Assembly: GCA_021782195.1 (NCBI GenBank)
Contig: JAJXVI010000199.1
Location: forward strand, 1-5,583
Length of the DNA: 5,583 nt
From: a bacterium
Lineage (GTDB): Bacteria > Vulcanimicrobiota > Xenobia > RGZZ01
Reading direction: 5' to 3'
Part shown: one piece after another, positions 1-5,583 of the stretch
Numbering within the stretch: position 1 is the first letter of the stretch
Layout of the letters: every line of letters starts with the position of its first letter
Made by a program: the position numbers and the translations under genes
The notes under the pieces: generated by a model
Database searches by the model: none
Told to the model about the DNA's origin: nothing
What the model saw: the letters and a program-made list of their open reading frames with translations, nothing else

Positions 1-1
1 G

Positions 2-646
2 GCGGGAATCATCGAGCAGATGCGCGCTGTTCGAAAGGGAACGCAGATCATTGTGGCCACACCCGGACGTCTCCTGGATTTAATCAACCGAAAGGCCGCC
101 GACATCAGCTCCATCCGGCATCTTGTGCTCGATGAAGCGGATATCATGCTGAACATGGGATTCAAGGAAGAGCTGGACGCCATTTTGGCGGCAGCTCCCA
201 AAAAGCGCCAGACCCTCCTGTTCTCGGCGACCATGCCATCAGAGGTCGCCAAAATCGCCGCAAAATACATGAATAATCCGGTCGAGATTTCCATCGGCCA
301 GAAGAATTCGGGAACCGCCAACGTCGAACATCAATACTTCATGGTACATGCCAAGGACAAGTACGAGACATTAAAACGATTGGTTGATTATTATCCGGAA
401 ATCTACGGCATCATTTTCTGCAGAACCCGCATCAGCACCCAGGAAATCGCCGACAAAATGAGCCGGGACGGATATAATGCCGAAGCGCTTCACGGGGATT
501 TGTCCCAGTCTCAACGGGAATTTGTCATGCGCAAATTCCGGGAAGGCAATGTTCAACTCCTGATTGCCACGGACATTGCCGCACGGGGGATTGATGTCTC
601 CGGGATTTCCCATGTTATCAACTATGATGTCCCGGACACGGTCGAC
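2..646 (+). CDS. DEAD-box ATP-dependent RNA helicase, internal fragment (both ends missing)
   Basis: Superfamily 2 RNA helicase that unwinds short RNA duplexes using ATP, acting in the cytoplasm on ribosome assembly or mRNA turnover. The frame is already open at base 2, so the 5' part (Q motif and Walker A motif I) lies outside the window. Visible motifs in order: TPGR (Ib, 59-70), DEAD (II, 131-142), SAT (III, 224-232), GIIFCRT (IV, 407-427), [10 protein letters not shown] (491-520) and [10 protein letters not shown] (V, 566-595), followed by [12 protein letters not shown]. Family members continue at once with motif VI (HRxGRTGR). Here the homology stops after the GTCGAC at 641-646, and the frame runs on to a stop at 1232-1234 through DNA that is antisense to rpoD. 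Everything after about residue 215 of that frame is therefore not helicase. The wording around motifs IV-V resembles Bacteroidetes/Chlorobi DeaD-type proteins (inference from memory). The family is certain; the exact paralogue is not. Confidence 0.93.
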
Positions 647-727
647 ATGCAGCTTCTGCAGCCGTTTTACCTGTTCGTTGACGGCGGCATCCTCGATTGT
701 AAGCTCGCGTGGAGTCGTCTTGGCCAT
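641..727. other. Chimeric join between the helicase fragment and the 3'-truncated rpoD
   Basis: Two convergent genes both lose conserved 3' sequence here. The helicase keeps its family pattern up to the Val-Asp codons at 641-646. RpoD on the minus strand keeps recognisable region 3 up to about 725 and then loses its pattern. The bases between 647 and 725 fit neither family convincingly, so the exact breakpoint is uncertain. The spot holds a SalI-type hexamer (641-646), a PstI-type hexamer (657-662) and a small inverted repeat, TGCAG-CTT-CTGCA (648-660), which could have helped strand switching. No transposase, terminal repeats or target duplication are visible. I infer an assembly, cloning or amplification chimera rather than a biological gene order. 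Confidence 0.8.
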
Positions 728-2374
728 CTGGAGCCGCACCTCTTCGGGATCGATCGGGTACATTTCCTCGGCGATCTCTTCAGGGAGCGGATCACGGCCG
801 AGATCTTGCAGCAGCTGGCGCGAAATGCGGATGAGGCGATTGATGGTCTCGACCATGTGGACAGGAATGCGTATGGTTCGAGCTTGATCCGCGAGGGCGC
901 GCGTGATGGCCTGACGGATCCACCAGGTGGCGTAGGTGCTGAACTTGTATCCCTTTCGGTAGTTGAACTTTTCGACGGCACGAATGAGCCCGAGGTTGCC
1001 CTCCTGTATCAGATCAAGGAAGAGCATACCACGGCTGATGTACTTCTTCGCGATGGAGACGACAAGACGCAGGTTGGCTTCGATAAGCTTTTTCTTGGCG
1101 ATTTCTCCAGACGAGAGCTTTATCTCGAGACCGCGGAAGTGCTCGATGTCTTTTCTGGTGTCTGCTGCTTCGAGTTGTTTGTTTGCATCGCTGACGGGTG
1201 CGCCGGAGGGGATGCCAGAACCTTGAGCGCCTGATCTTCCGCCACGCAGGTGTGGGTCGCGTGACGGCAGCGACCGGCCGGATTCGTTTCGCGTGCGCAG
1301 CCTCATTCCGGCCTTGATATAGTTTCTAGACTGTATCCACAGTTCATCGAACTTCTTGTTCTTCTCGAGTTCGTATCGGAAGGTGTCTTCACGATCCGGA
1401 TCGGTCTCTAACAGATTGACGAGATCAAGGAGGTCACGTGCCTCGTTTGTCGCGCTGGGGTTGTGAGGTTTCTGCCATTCGAGACGGGTAACGTGCCTCT
1501 GTTCCTCACGATATCGGGTCTGCTCGAAGTCGTCTAACTGCTTCTTGAGCAGATTTCTCATGGCGTTCCACAGCAACTCCGTCTTGAGGAGTTCACGGAA
1601 GGCCTTTACACCGTCTTCAATCTCCTGGGCAAGATCGATTTCTTCTTCCGTGGACAGGAGTGAAACGCGACCGATCTCCTTGAGGTACATCCGGACCGGG
1701 TCGTCGAGTGCAATTCCCTCTGACCACGATTCGTCTTCTTCGGCCGGTTCGGAGTCTTTCTCTTCGAGGTCGTCTTTAAGGGCTTCAACAACCTCGATTC
1801 CCTCACGAGCCAGCCGTTCGAGCAATTCGTCAAATTGTTCGGGAGACAGGTCCTCTTTCTGGTAGAGAGTCTCACTGATCTCCTCGTAGGTGAGTACCCC
1901 GCCGTTCTTCTTTCCCTCGATAAGCAGCTTGAGAACTTCGCTTGAACTGTCACTGGCGCCGGCTGGAGTCTGGTCGTGTTCTTTCTTCTTTTTCGATTCC
2001 GTGCCCGCTGATGGTGCAGCCTTGCTTGCGTCGGAGGTCCCGTTCGTGGGTCCGGCTTCCATTACTGGTCGGCCACCGGATTCCTGGCGAGAGACCTTTT
2101 CAGGGTTCATCTTCTTGGCGTCGGTGGCTGCTTGCTCACGTGCGTTCTTGGACCCCGAGCTACCGCTGAGTCTATTGCCTGCGCGGAACGTGGGCGGGGA
2201 AGGTTCCTTCTTCTTTGCAGTTGTTCTGGCGACGGACGCGGGAAGACCGGCACAGCCCGCCTCGTCGGCGGAGGCCGAAGGTTCTACCTCCTTTTTTGGC
2301 CGACGTGCGTCGAGGGGACGTTGAGCCCTGTCAGCTCCCGTTCCGTTGACGAGAGGCTCCTGCTCTTCGTTCAT
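647..2374 (-). CDS. rpoD: RNA polymerase primary sigma factor RpoD (sigma-70), 3'-truncated
   Basis: Housekeeping sigma factor that guides RNA polymerase to -10/-35 promoters. Residues 1-145 are a charged, Ser/Pro/Ala/Lys-rich extension without recognisable fold. Region 1.1 covers about 146-200 ([19 protein letters not shown]). Region 1.2 starts at [12 protein letters not shown] (224-235). A variable non-conserved region with a Gly/Ser/Arg-rich loop (about 355-400) follows. Regions 2.1-2.4 span about 428-500, with [17 protein letters not shown] and the -10 reading residues W484, W485, Q488 and T491. Region 3 begins at [15 protein letters not shown] (500-514). The normal LETPIG-type linker (3.2) and the helix-turn-helix region 4 that reads the -35 box are absent. 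The open frame continues to a stop at 371-373, but from about residue 577 it is antisense helicase DNA. The start at 2374 follows dnaG by 10 bp and has an AGGG Shine-Dalgarno. An intact copy must exist, because this factor is essential. The family call is very secure; the 3' end is not. Confidence 0.95.
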
Positions 2375-2380
2375 CTAGGA

Positions 2381-2384
2381 CCCT
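2381..2384 (-). promoter_or_regulatory. Ribosome binding site of rpoD
   Basis: Reading the minus strand, AGGG lies 6 bases before the ATG at 2374-2372, in the 10-base gap after the dnaG TGA. It is a modest Shine-Dalgarno. Together with the tight spacing it supports the chosen rpoD start and suggests that rpoD is translated from a dnaG-rpoD transcript, possibly with coupling to dnaG termination. Confidence 0.6.
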
Positions 2385-4358
2385 TCAATCATTTTGCAGT
2401 CGTTGCTGTAGCTCGGATAGCCGCATATAGTCCGGATCGTCACTTGAGCTTGGGAGACGCGCCTTCATCCGCTTTCGCAAGCGGTCGAGTTCGGCCTTGT
2501 CGCGGCGGATCTGAAAACTCTTCAGCAGTCCGGCGAAGAGCTCAGGCGTCTGAGGCTCAGCATTCTCGGCCAGTAGTAATTCAGACAGCCTTCTGTCAAC
2601 TCCTGCTTGGCGGGGGGGGGGCTCATTGCCCGTGGTCGGGTCGTCGAGGAGCGGTACAAGGTCGGCGGCGCAAGGCGATGTTTGTCGGTCCGGATTTGCG
2701 AGCAGCCAGTTCAATGCCGCGCGGACGACAGCGTCATCGATGTCGTCGAGGGAGATTGCGTCGCGTACGCCGGCCATCGCCTCGGGATGCTGTAGCAGGT
2801 AGCGCAGCAGTTTGTTTTCCGCCTGGTGCGCGGCTTCTGAGGCAGTGCTCCCCGGTGCCGCGAGGGGAGGAGGCGTGGGTTGATAGCGTCGTCGTTCATT
2901 GCGCATCCCGCCCCCGAACCCTTCGCCTCTTCGGTCTGGATACGTTGAGTTTCGCTGACCGCTCTCGCCACCGCGAACCCAGGACCCTTTGCCGCTGCTG
3001 TTCGACCCTGACGGCCCGAATGCGCGTTGCGTGGGGTGTGACGCTTGCTGGAGGGAGATTTCGGTTGCGCTGAGTGGCACATCGATTCGCAGCATCTGGC
3101 GAATGGCAGACTCGCTGACGCCCGCCTTCCCCGAGACCAGTCGAATGTACTCGTCGCGCCGAACAATATCGCGAATCCTGCCAAGGGTAGGAAGCATCTC
3201 ACGCACATACCGACTCTTGCCATCGGGAACCGTGAGGTTGAGGCGTTCCGCGAGCGTCTGCATACGGTATTCGACAATTCCGAGAGCCGCATCGAGGTGT
3301 GTACGAATGGCTTCGGGGCCGGCAGTTCGAAGCAGGGAATCGGGGTCTTCTCCAGGGGGCATCCTCATGACGCGGACTGACAGTCTGGCTTCCTCGAAGA
3401 CCTCGATTCCACGCTCCGTGGCGTGCTCTCCCGCGGTGTCCGCGTCATAAGCGAGCACGCAACCCTCACAGTAGCGTCGGAGCAGTTGAGACTGCTGCGA
3501 AGTCAGTGCGGTTCCGAGCGATGCAACGGTCTGCGGAAAGCCGCCCTGGTGCATCGCGATGACGTCCATGTAACCTTCCACCACGATTGCCGGCGTGGAG
3601 CGCAGCGCAGTTCTTGCCTGGAAGAGCCCATACAGGTTCGAACGTTTCGAGAACAGCTCAGTTTCTGGGGAATTCAGGTATTTCGGTTGACCCTCGCCCA
3701 TCAGGCGTGCACCCATGGCCACCGCCTGACCGTGGAGGTCACGAATCGGGAACGTGACTCGGTCGCGAAACATGTCAAAGACACGCCCATTTCGATCGAC
3801 GGCGAGACCGGCCGCCACGAGGTCGCCGACGTCGTGGCCGGCATGGCGGAGCCTCTCCACGAGGTAGAAGGGCCCTGTTGGCGCGTATCCGAGTTGGAAC
3901 TGTTCTATTGTGTCGGGTGAAAGTCCGCGCTTCCCAAGATACTCTCGTGCCTGCTGTGCACCGGGCAGGTCAAGCAGAAGGCGGTGGTAGAGGTTTGCAC
4001 CGTGTTCCACGATTTCGCGCAGGCGCTGTTTGCGATCATGGTGAGCTCGCTCCTCCGGGGATATCTCCTCGACCTCGATGCCGGCTCTCCGGCCGAGTTC
4101 GCGCACGGTTTCGGCGAAAGTGAGGCCCTCAAGCTGCATGAGCAGGCGGATGAAGTCGCCTCCCGCCTTGCAGCCGAAGCAGTGAAAGAGACCGGTCTCA
4201 GGGTCGAACGTGAAGGACGGAGTCTTTTCGTTATGAAAGGGACAGAGCGCGAGAAACTTTCTTCCCTGTGGACGCAGGTGCAGGAACTGACTGAGTACGC
4301 CCGTCATGTCGGTCTTGTGGATGATTTCCTGGAGCACCGAGCGGGAGATGCGTGACAT
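2385..4358 (-). CDS. dnaG: DNA primase DnaG
   Basis: Synthesises the short RNA primers for lagging-strand replication and works at the fork with the DnaB helicase. All three parts of the family are present. The N-terminal CHC2 zinc-binding domain has C39, H42, C60 and C63 (CPFHNEKTPSF, FHCFGC). The catalytic core has KYLNSPET (226-233), the TOPRIM glutamate in VEGYMD (E261), and the metal-binding aspartates D305 and D307 in AYDADTAG. The C-terminal domain, about 510-657, should bind DnaB and is helical with a charged RDKAELDRLRKRMK stretch. A Gly/Ser/Arg/Pro-rich linker (about 435-505) makes the protein longer (657 residues) than E. coli DnaG (581), while the motif positions otherwise nearly match. 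A GAGAGG site 8 bases before the ATG supports the start. The gene lies 10 bp upstream of rpoD in the classical order; no rpsU is visible before it. A ten-base homopolymer sits in codons 580-583. No frameshift is apparent. Confidence 0.97.
   Translation of the reverse strand: MSRISRSVLQEIIHKTDMTGVLSQFLHLRPQGRKFLALCPFHNEKTPSFTFDPETGLFHCFGCKAGGDFIRLLMQLEGLTFAETVRELGRRAGIEVEEISPEERAHHDRKQRLREIVEHGANLYHRLLLDLPGAQQAREYLGKRGLSPDTIEQFQLGYAPTGPFYLVERLRHAGHDVGDLVAAGLAVDRNGRVFDMFRDRVTFPIRDLHGQAVAMGARLMGEGQPKYLNSPETELFSKRSNLYGLFQARTALRSTPAIVVEGYMDVIAMHQGGFPQTVASLGTALTSQQSQLLRRYCEGCVLAYDADTAGEHATERGIEVFEEARLSVRVMRMPPGEDPDSLLRTAGPEAIRTHLDAALGIVEYRMQTLAERLNLTVPDGKSRYVREMLPTLGRIRDIVRRDEYIRLVSGKAGVSESAIRQMLRIDVPLSATEISLQQASHPTQRAFGPSGSNSSGKGSWVRGGESGQRNSTYPDRRGEGFGGGMRNERRRYQPTPPPLAAPGSTASEAAHQAENKLLRYLLQHPEAMAGVRDAISLDDIDDAVVRAALNWLLANPDRQTSPCAADLVPLLDDPTTGNEPPPRQAGVDRRLSELLLAENAEPQTPELFAGLLKSFQIRRDKAELDRLRKRMKARLPSSSDDPDYMRLSELQQRLQND
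2612..2621. repeat. Ten-base G/C homopolymer inside dnaG
   Basis: Ten consecutive G on the plus strand (C on the coding strand) encode Pro581-Pro583 and the first base of Arg. The frame on both sides looks like proper DnaG C-terminal domain, so the length given here is in frame. Runs this long are prone to polymerase slippage and to sequencing error. Loss or gain of one base would replace the last ~75 residues, which belong to the predicted DnaB-binding domain. Confidence 0.9.
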
Positions 4359-4366
4359 GAGGAGGA

Positions 4367-4372
4367 CCTCTC
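4367..4372 (-). promoter_or_regulatory. Ribosome binding site of dnaG
   Basis: On the minus strand GAGAGG lies 8 bases before the ATG at 4358-4356, a good Shine-Dalgarno at normal distance, which decides the dnaG start. Its GAGG lies in the short palindrome GAGGACCTC (plus strand 4362-4370), so a small hairpin could partly hide it. Confidence 0.65.
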
Positions 4373-4610
4373 AGGAATCTTGGGTGTCGTCAGAGGGAAG
4401 TTGCTTCCGAGTCGACGCGCACTGCGCGCTCGAACGCGCTGCATGCCCAGGATGGGCGCAGTCACGGAAAAGTCGCTTCCGAAACTACGGCACACACGAC
4501 GGTCTCCCTTCTCTGGCAGGCCCTCTGTTGAGGGAGGCCTTACGTTCGCGCGGTGAATGGTCTCGGTTTCGTCGCGGAATCTCTCGCGCTGGTGGCTTCT
4601 TGCGGTTATC

Positions 4611-4650
4611 GAGATGTGGATATCGTCAGCGCAGAAGATCTCCACATCTC
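4611..4650. repeat. Long inverted repeat (14-bp arms, one mismatch)
   Basis: The left arm GAGATGTGGATATC (4611-4624) and right arm GATCTCCACATCTC (4637-4650) are reverse complements except for one base. They flank a 12-base centre, and the outer 10 bp are perfect. It would form a stable hairpin in RNA from either strand, or serve as a binding site for a dimeric protein. There is no T-run on either side, so it is not a normal rho-independent terminator. It lies about 250 bp upstream of the dnaG start. Confidence 0.8.
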
Positions 4651-4894
4651 TACAAAGGCCTCCACACGCCAATATTCAACCGTATTCAAGCTCGAGGGAA
4701 TGGTCTACGTGATGATTGATAACGGCAAGTGTAGTTGCATATACTTTCTGGCGGAGCGGAAGTATGTACAGCATTCAGGACGCTCTGTAGATTCAAGAGT
4801 GGCAAAGCTGCGAGACGGTCTTGTAAGACAGGAAGTCCGTCGGGGCGCACCACAACCCAGAATTGATGAATAAAAATCAAGGAATTCCTGTGAA

Positions 4895-4908
4895 GGCGAC
4901 CGGTCGCC
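4895..4908. promoter_or_regulatory. Perfect 14-bp palindrome GGCGACCGGTCGCC, possible operator
   Basis: The sequence is identical to its own reverse complement over 14 bp. Its centre lies about 94 bp before the predicted start of transcription from the promoter at 4961-4989, a position more usual for an activator than for a repressor. A second, weaker palindrome, AGGAATTCCT (4880-4889), lies just to its left. That a protein binds here is inference; only the symmetry is seen. Confidence 0.4.
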
Positions 4909-4960
4909 CTGCACGTCCAAGGATCAAGCCGGTTGCTGAACCACGGGAGCGAAGGGTGAT

Positions 4961-4989
4961 TTGACAAACTTCTGGACAATTCGTATAAT
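4961..4989 (+). promoter_or_regulatory. Consensus sigma-70 promoter for the exported-protein gene
   Basis: TTGACA at 4961-4966 and TATAAT at 4984-4989 are separated by exactly 17 bp, a full match to the primary sigma factor consensus. Transcription should begin at a purine around 4995-4996. There is no TG extension before the -10 box. The neighbouring RpoD keeps the -10 reading residues (W484, W485, Q488, T491), in line with recognition by this organism's own housekeeping sigma factor. The next gene downstream on this strand starts at 5230, so the promoter implies a leader of roughly 230 bases or a separate short RNA. Confidence 0.88.
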
Positions 4990-5075
4990 CGATAAGCGGT
5001 CTTGCATATTCTTCACAGTAGATGTAGCCTGGGGGCCTAGCGTCCTCAATTCGCAAGGACGAGATGTGGTCGGAA

Positions 5076-5094
5076 GGAATCAGATCCTGATTCC
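5076..5094. repeat. 19-bp inverted repeat GGAATCAG-ATC-CTGATTCC
   Basis: Two perfect 8-base arms around a 3-base centre. It lies about 80 bases downstream of the predicted transcription start, in the leader. As RNA it would form an 8-bp stem with a very tight loop. As DNA it has the size and symmetry of a dimeric repressor site. No T-run follows, so it is not a plain terminator. Confidence 0.6.
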
Positions 5095-5216
5095 CCGAAA
5101 CTCACGCTTGAAGAATTTGCTTTGACAACCCGAGAGGTTGCAAGCAGTGCCGATCCCCGTGTATGCTCTGCCTTCGTTGCAGGAAGGCCAGTGTCCGACG
5201 CGGTGTCAGGAGAGGA

Positions 5217-5221
5217 AGGAG
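5217..5221 (+). promoter_or_regulatory. Ribosome binding site of the exported-protein gene
   Basis: AGGAG ends 8 bases before the GTG at 5230-5232, within a purine-rich stretch (5209-5225) that also carries an earlier GGAGAGGA copy. This strong site decides in favour of the GTG over in-frame GTG codons at 5191 and 5203, which have no comparable site and would put a long charged stretch before the signal peptide. Confidence 0.8.
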
Positions 5222-5229
5222 AGGATATC

Positions 5230-5583
5230 GTGAACGGTAATCCCCGAAATAGATTTGCCAGTTTGACGCTCGTCGCCAGCACCATTGTCGTGCTTGCCCT
5301 CGCTGTGATGTCGATGTACAATCCGGCGCGTGCCGAGGAAAGCCTCGGAGAGCATAGCGTGGTGACTCCCAATGGCAGCTATAAGTATGTGACGTATCTG
5401 TATCCGAACCTGAACCAGGCGTTCTACCTGCCCAACAACTACGAGACACGCTTTGACATTCATAACGCCAAGTTCTGGAAGCTCGCATACCGTGAGCAGT
5501 ACGGTGAGGCTCGTGTGCAGCTCAAGCCGGCCATCGATGTGAATCCCCACGACTTTGTCACGCTTCCGATGCAGGTGTCTTTC
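5230..5583 (+). CDS. Exported protein of unknown function, N-terminal part (cut by window edge)
   Basis: The first 118 residues are visible and the frame is still open at the right edge. Residues 1-35 form a typical Sec signal peptide: a short N-region with two arginines (R6, R8), a hydrophobic core from about A10 to V26, and a signal peptidase I site at A33-R34-A35 before E36-E37. No lipobox cysteine is present, so this is not a lipoprotein. The mature part starts EESLGEHSVV, contains aromatic-rich segments (YKYVTYLYPN, FWKLAYREQYGEA) and shows no further membrane segment; I do not recognise its family. The GTG start rests on the strong AGGAG site. Transcription is probably from the consensus promoter about 240 bp upstream, through a long leader. 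A periplasmic, cell-surface or outer-membrane-associated role is inference from the signal peptide only. Confidence 0.82.
   Translation, partial: MNGNPRNRFASLTLVASTIVVLALAVMSMYNPARAEESLGEHSVVTPNGSYKYVTYLYPNLNQAFYLPNNYETRFDIHNAKFWKLAYREQYGEARVQLKPAIDVNPHDFVTLPMQVSF

Larger units (their letters stand above)
4359..4960. other. Intergenic region without a recognisable gene, rich in inverted repeats
   Basis: This 602-bp stretch separates dnaG from the divergent promoter. The longest open frame (4553-4873, plus strand, 106 codons) lacks a ribosome binding site and resembles no family I know. No tRNA, rpsU, or standard small RNA (SRP RNA, 6S, RNase P RNA, tmRNA) is recognisable. Potential hairpins on the plus strand are GCCCA-gga-TGGGC (4445-4457), AGGCCCTC with bulged GAGGGAGGCCT (4518-4540), a long one at 4611-4650, and a nested one with outer arms GACGG (4814-4818) and CCGTC (4837-4841). 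None is followed by a T-run in either direction, so none looks like an intrinsic terminator. The dnaG promoter presumably lies here on the minus strand, but I could not assign convincing -35/-10 boxes. Confidence 0.6.
4996..5229 (+). promoter_or_regulatory. Long 5' leader with several potential hairpins
   Basis: The stretch between the predicted transcription start and the GTG contains four short perfect inverted repeats: CGTCCT/AGGACG (5041-5046, 5056-5061), GGAATCAG/CTGATTCC (5076-5083, 5087-5094), CAACC/GGTTG (5126-5130, 5136-5140) and GCCTTC/GAAGGC (5170-5175, 5183-5188). The last ends about 30 bases before the ribosome binding site. I tried to match cobalamin, cyclic di-GMP, SAM, TPP and glycine riboswitch cores by eye and saw none. 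The frame of the downstream gene happens to be open back to 5041, but without a supported start. It may be a regulatory leader or an independent RNA, or the hairpins may be chance. Confidence 0.4.

Noticed and set aside
371..646. Continuation of the rpoD frame to a stop at 371-373
   Set aside because: It is antisense to helicase motifs IV and V, and the translation contains no sigma region 4 helix-turn-helix.
641..662. Cloning-vector polylinker suggested by adjacent SalI and PstI hexamers
   Set aside because: The bases between and around the two sites do not match a known polylinker order, so the sites alone may be chance.
647..1234. Continuation of the helicase frame to a stop at 1232-1234
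   Set aside because: This DNA encodes conserved RpoD regions 2 and 3 on the other strand; the plus-strand translation shows none of the helicase motifs expected after motif V.
4786..4870. Possible structured RNA or tRNA around the nested GACGG/CCGTC stem
   Set aside because: No cloverleaf, T-loop consensus or CCA end, and the AGGAAGTCC resemblance to the RNase P RNA core is too short and lacks the rest of the molecule.
4553..4873. 106-codon plus-strand open frame in the gap between dnaG and the exported-protein gene
   Set aside because: It has no Shine-Dalgarno, no recognisable domain, and composition like non-coding DNA. It also spans the inverted repeat at 4611-4650, and the minus strand is equally open there.
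5122..5167. Second TTGACA (5122-5127) as another promoter
   Set aside because: No acceptable -10 box lies 16-18 bp downstream; the nearest TATGCT (5162-5167) is 34 bp away.
5041..5229. In-frame open extension upstream of the exported-protein GTG
   Set aside because: It has no ATG, and the possible GTG/TTG starts (5122, 5191, 5203) lack good ribosome binding sites. It would bury the signal peptide behind a charged stretch, whereas the GTG at 5230 has AGGAG at ideal distance.

Overview
The window is bacterial DNA. It carries the dnaG-rpoD pair of the classical macromolecular-synthesis operon on the minus strand, a divergently placed gene for an unknown exported protein on the right edge, and a piece of a DEAD-box RNA helicase on the left edge. 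Nothing in the sequence fixes the phylum. The housekeeping genes are moderately GC-rich, and the low-complexity loops in DnaG and the long N-terminal extension of RpoD suggest a lineage outside the well-studied model bacteria. The helicase fragment reads like the DeaD-type helicases of the Bacteroidetes/Chlorobi group, while I see no such signature in the other genes. This looks like a draft or metagenomic contig.

Layout, left to right. (1) About 2-646, plus strand: the middle of a DEAD-box helicase, cut at the left by the window edge and at the right by an abrupt loss of homology just after motif V. (2) About 647-2374, minus strand: rpoD, the housekeeping sigma factor, running head-on into the helicase and losing its 3' end (region 3.2 and the whole of region 4). 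Both convergent genes lose conserved 3' parts at one point near 641-727, so this is a rearrangement or, more likely, a chimeric join. (3) 2385-4358, minus strand: a complete dnaG primase, 10 bp upstream of rpoD. (4) 4359-4960: about 600 bp with no recognisable gene but several inverted repeats. (5) 4961-4989: a perfect consensus sigma-70 promoter (TTGACA, 17 bp, TATAAT) pointing right. (6) About 4996-5229: a long leader with several potential hairpins. (7) 5230 to the right edge: the start of a gene with a strong ribosome binding site, a GTG start and a clear signal peptide.

Functionally, DnaG makes the primers for DNA replication and RpoD directs RNA polymerase to housekeeping promoters. Their tight spacing fits cotranscription. 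The promoter at 4961-4989 is of the type the neighbouring sigma factor's intact region 2.4 should recognise. I found no convincing evidence of a mobile element, CRISPR array, tRNA or rRNA. The points most worth checking are the join near 650 and the promoter, palindromes and structured leader of the right-hand intergenic region.
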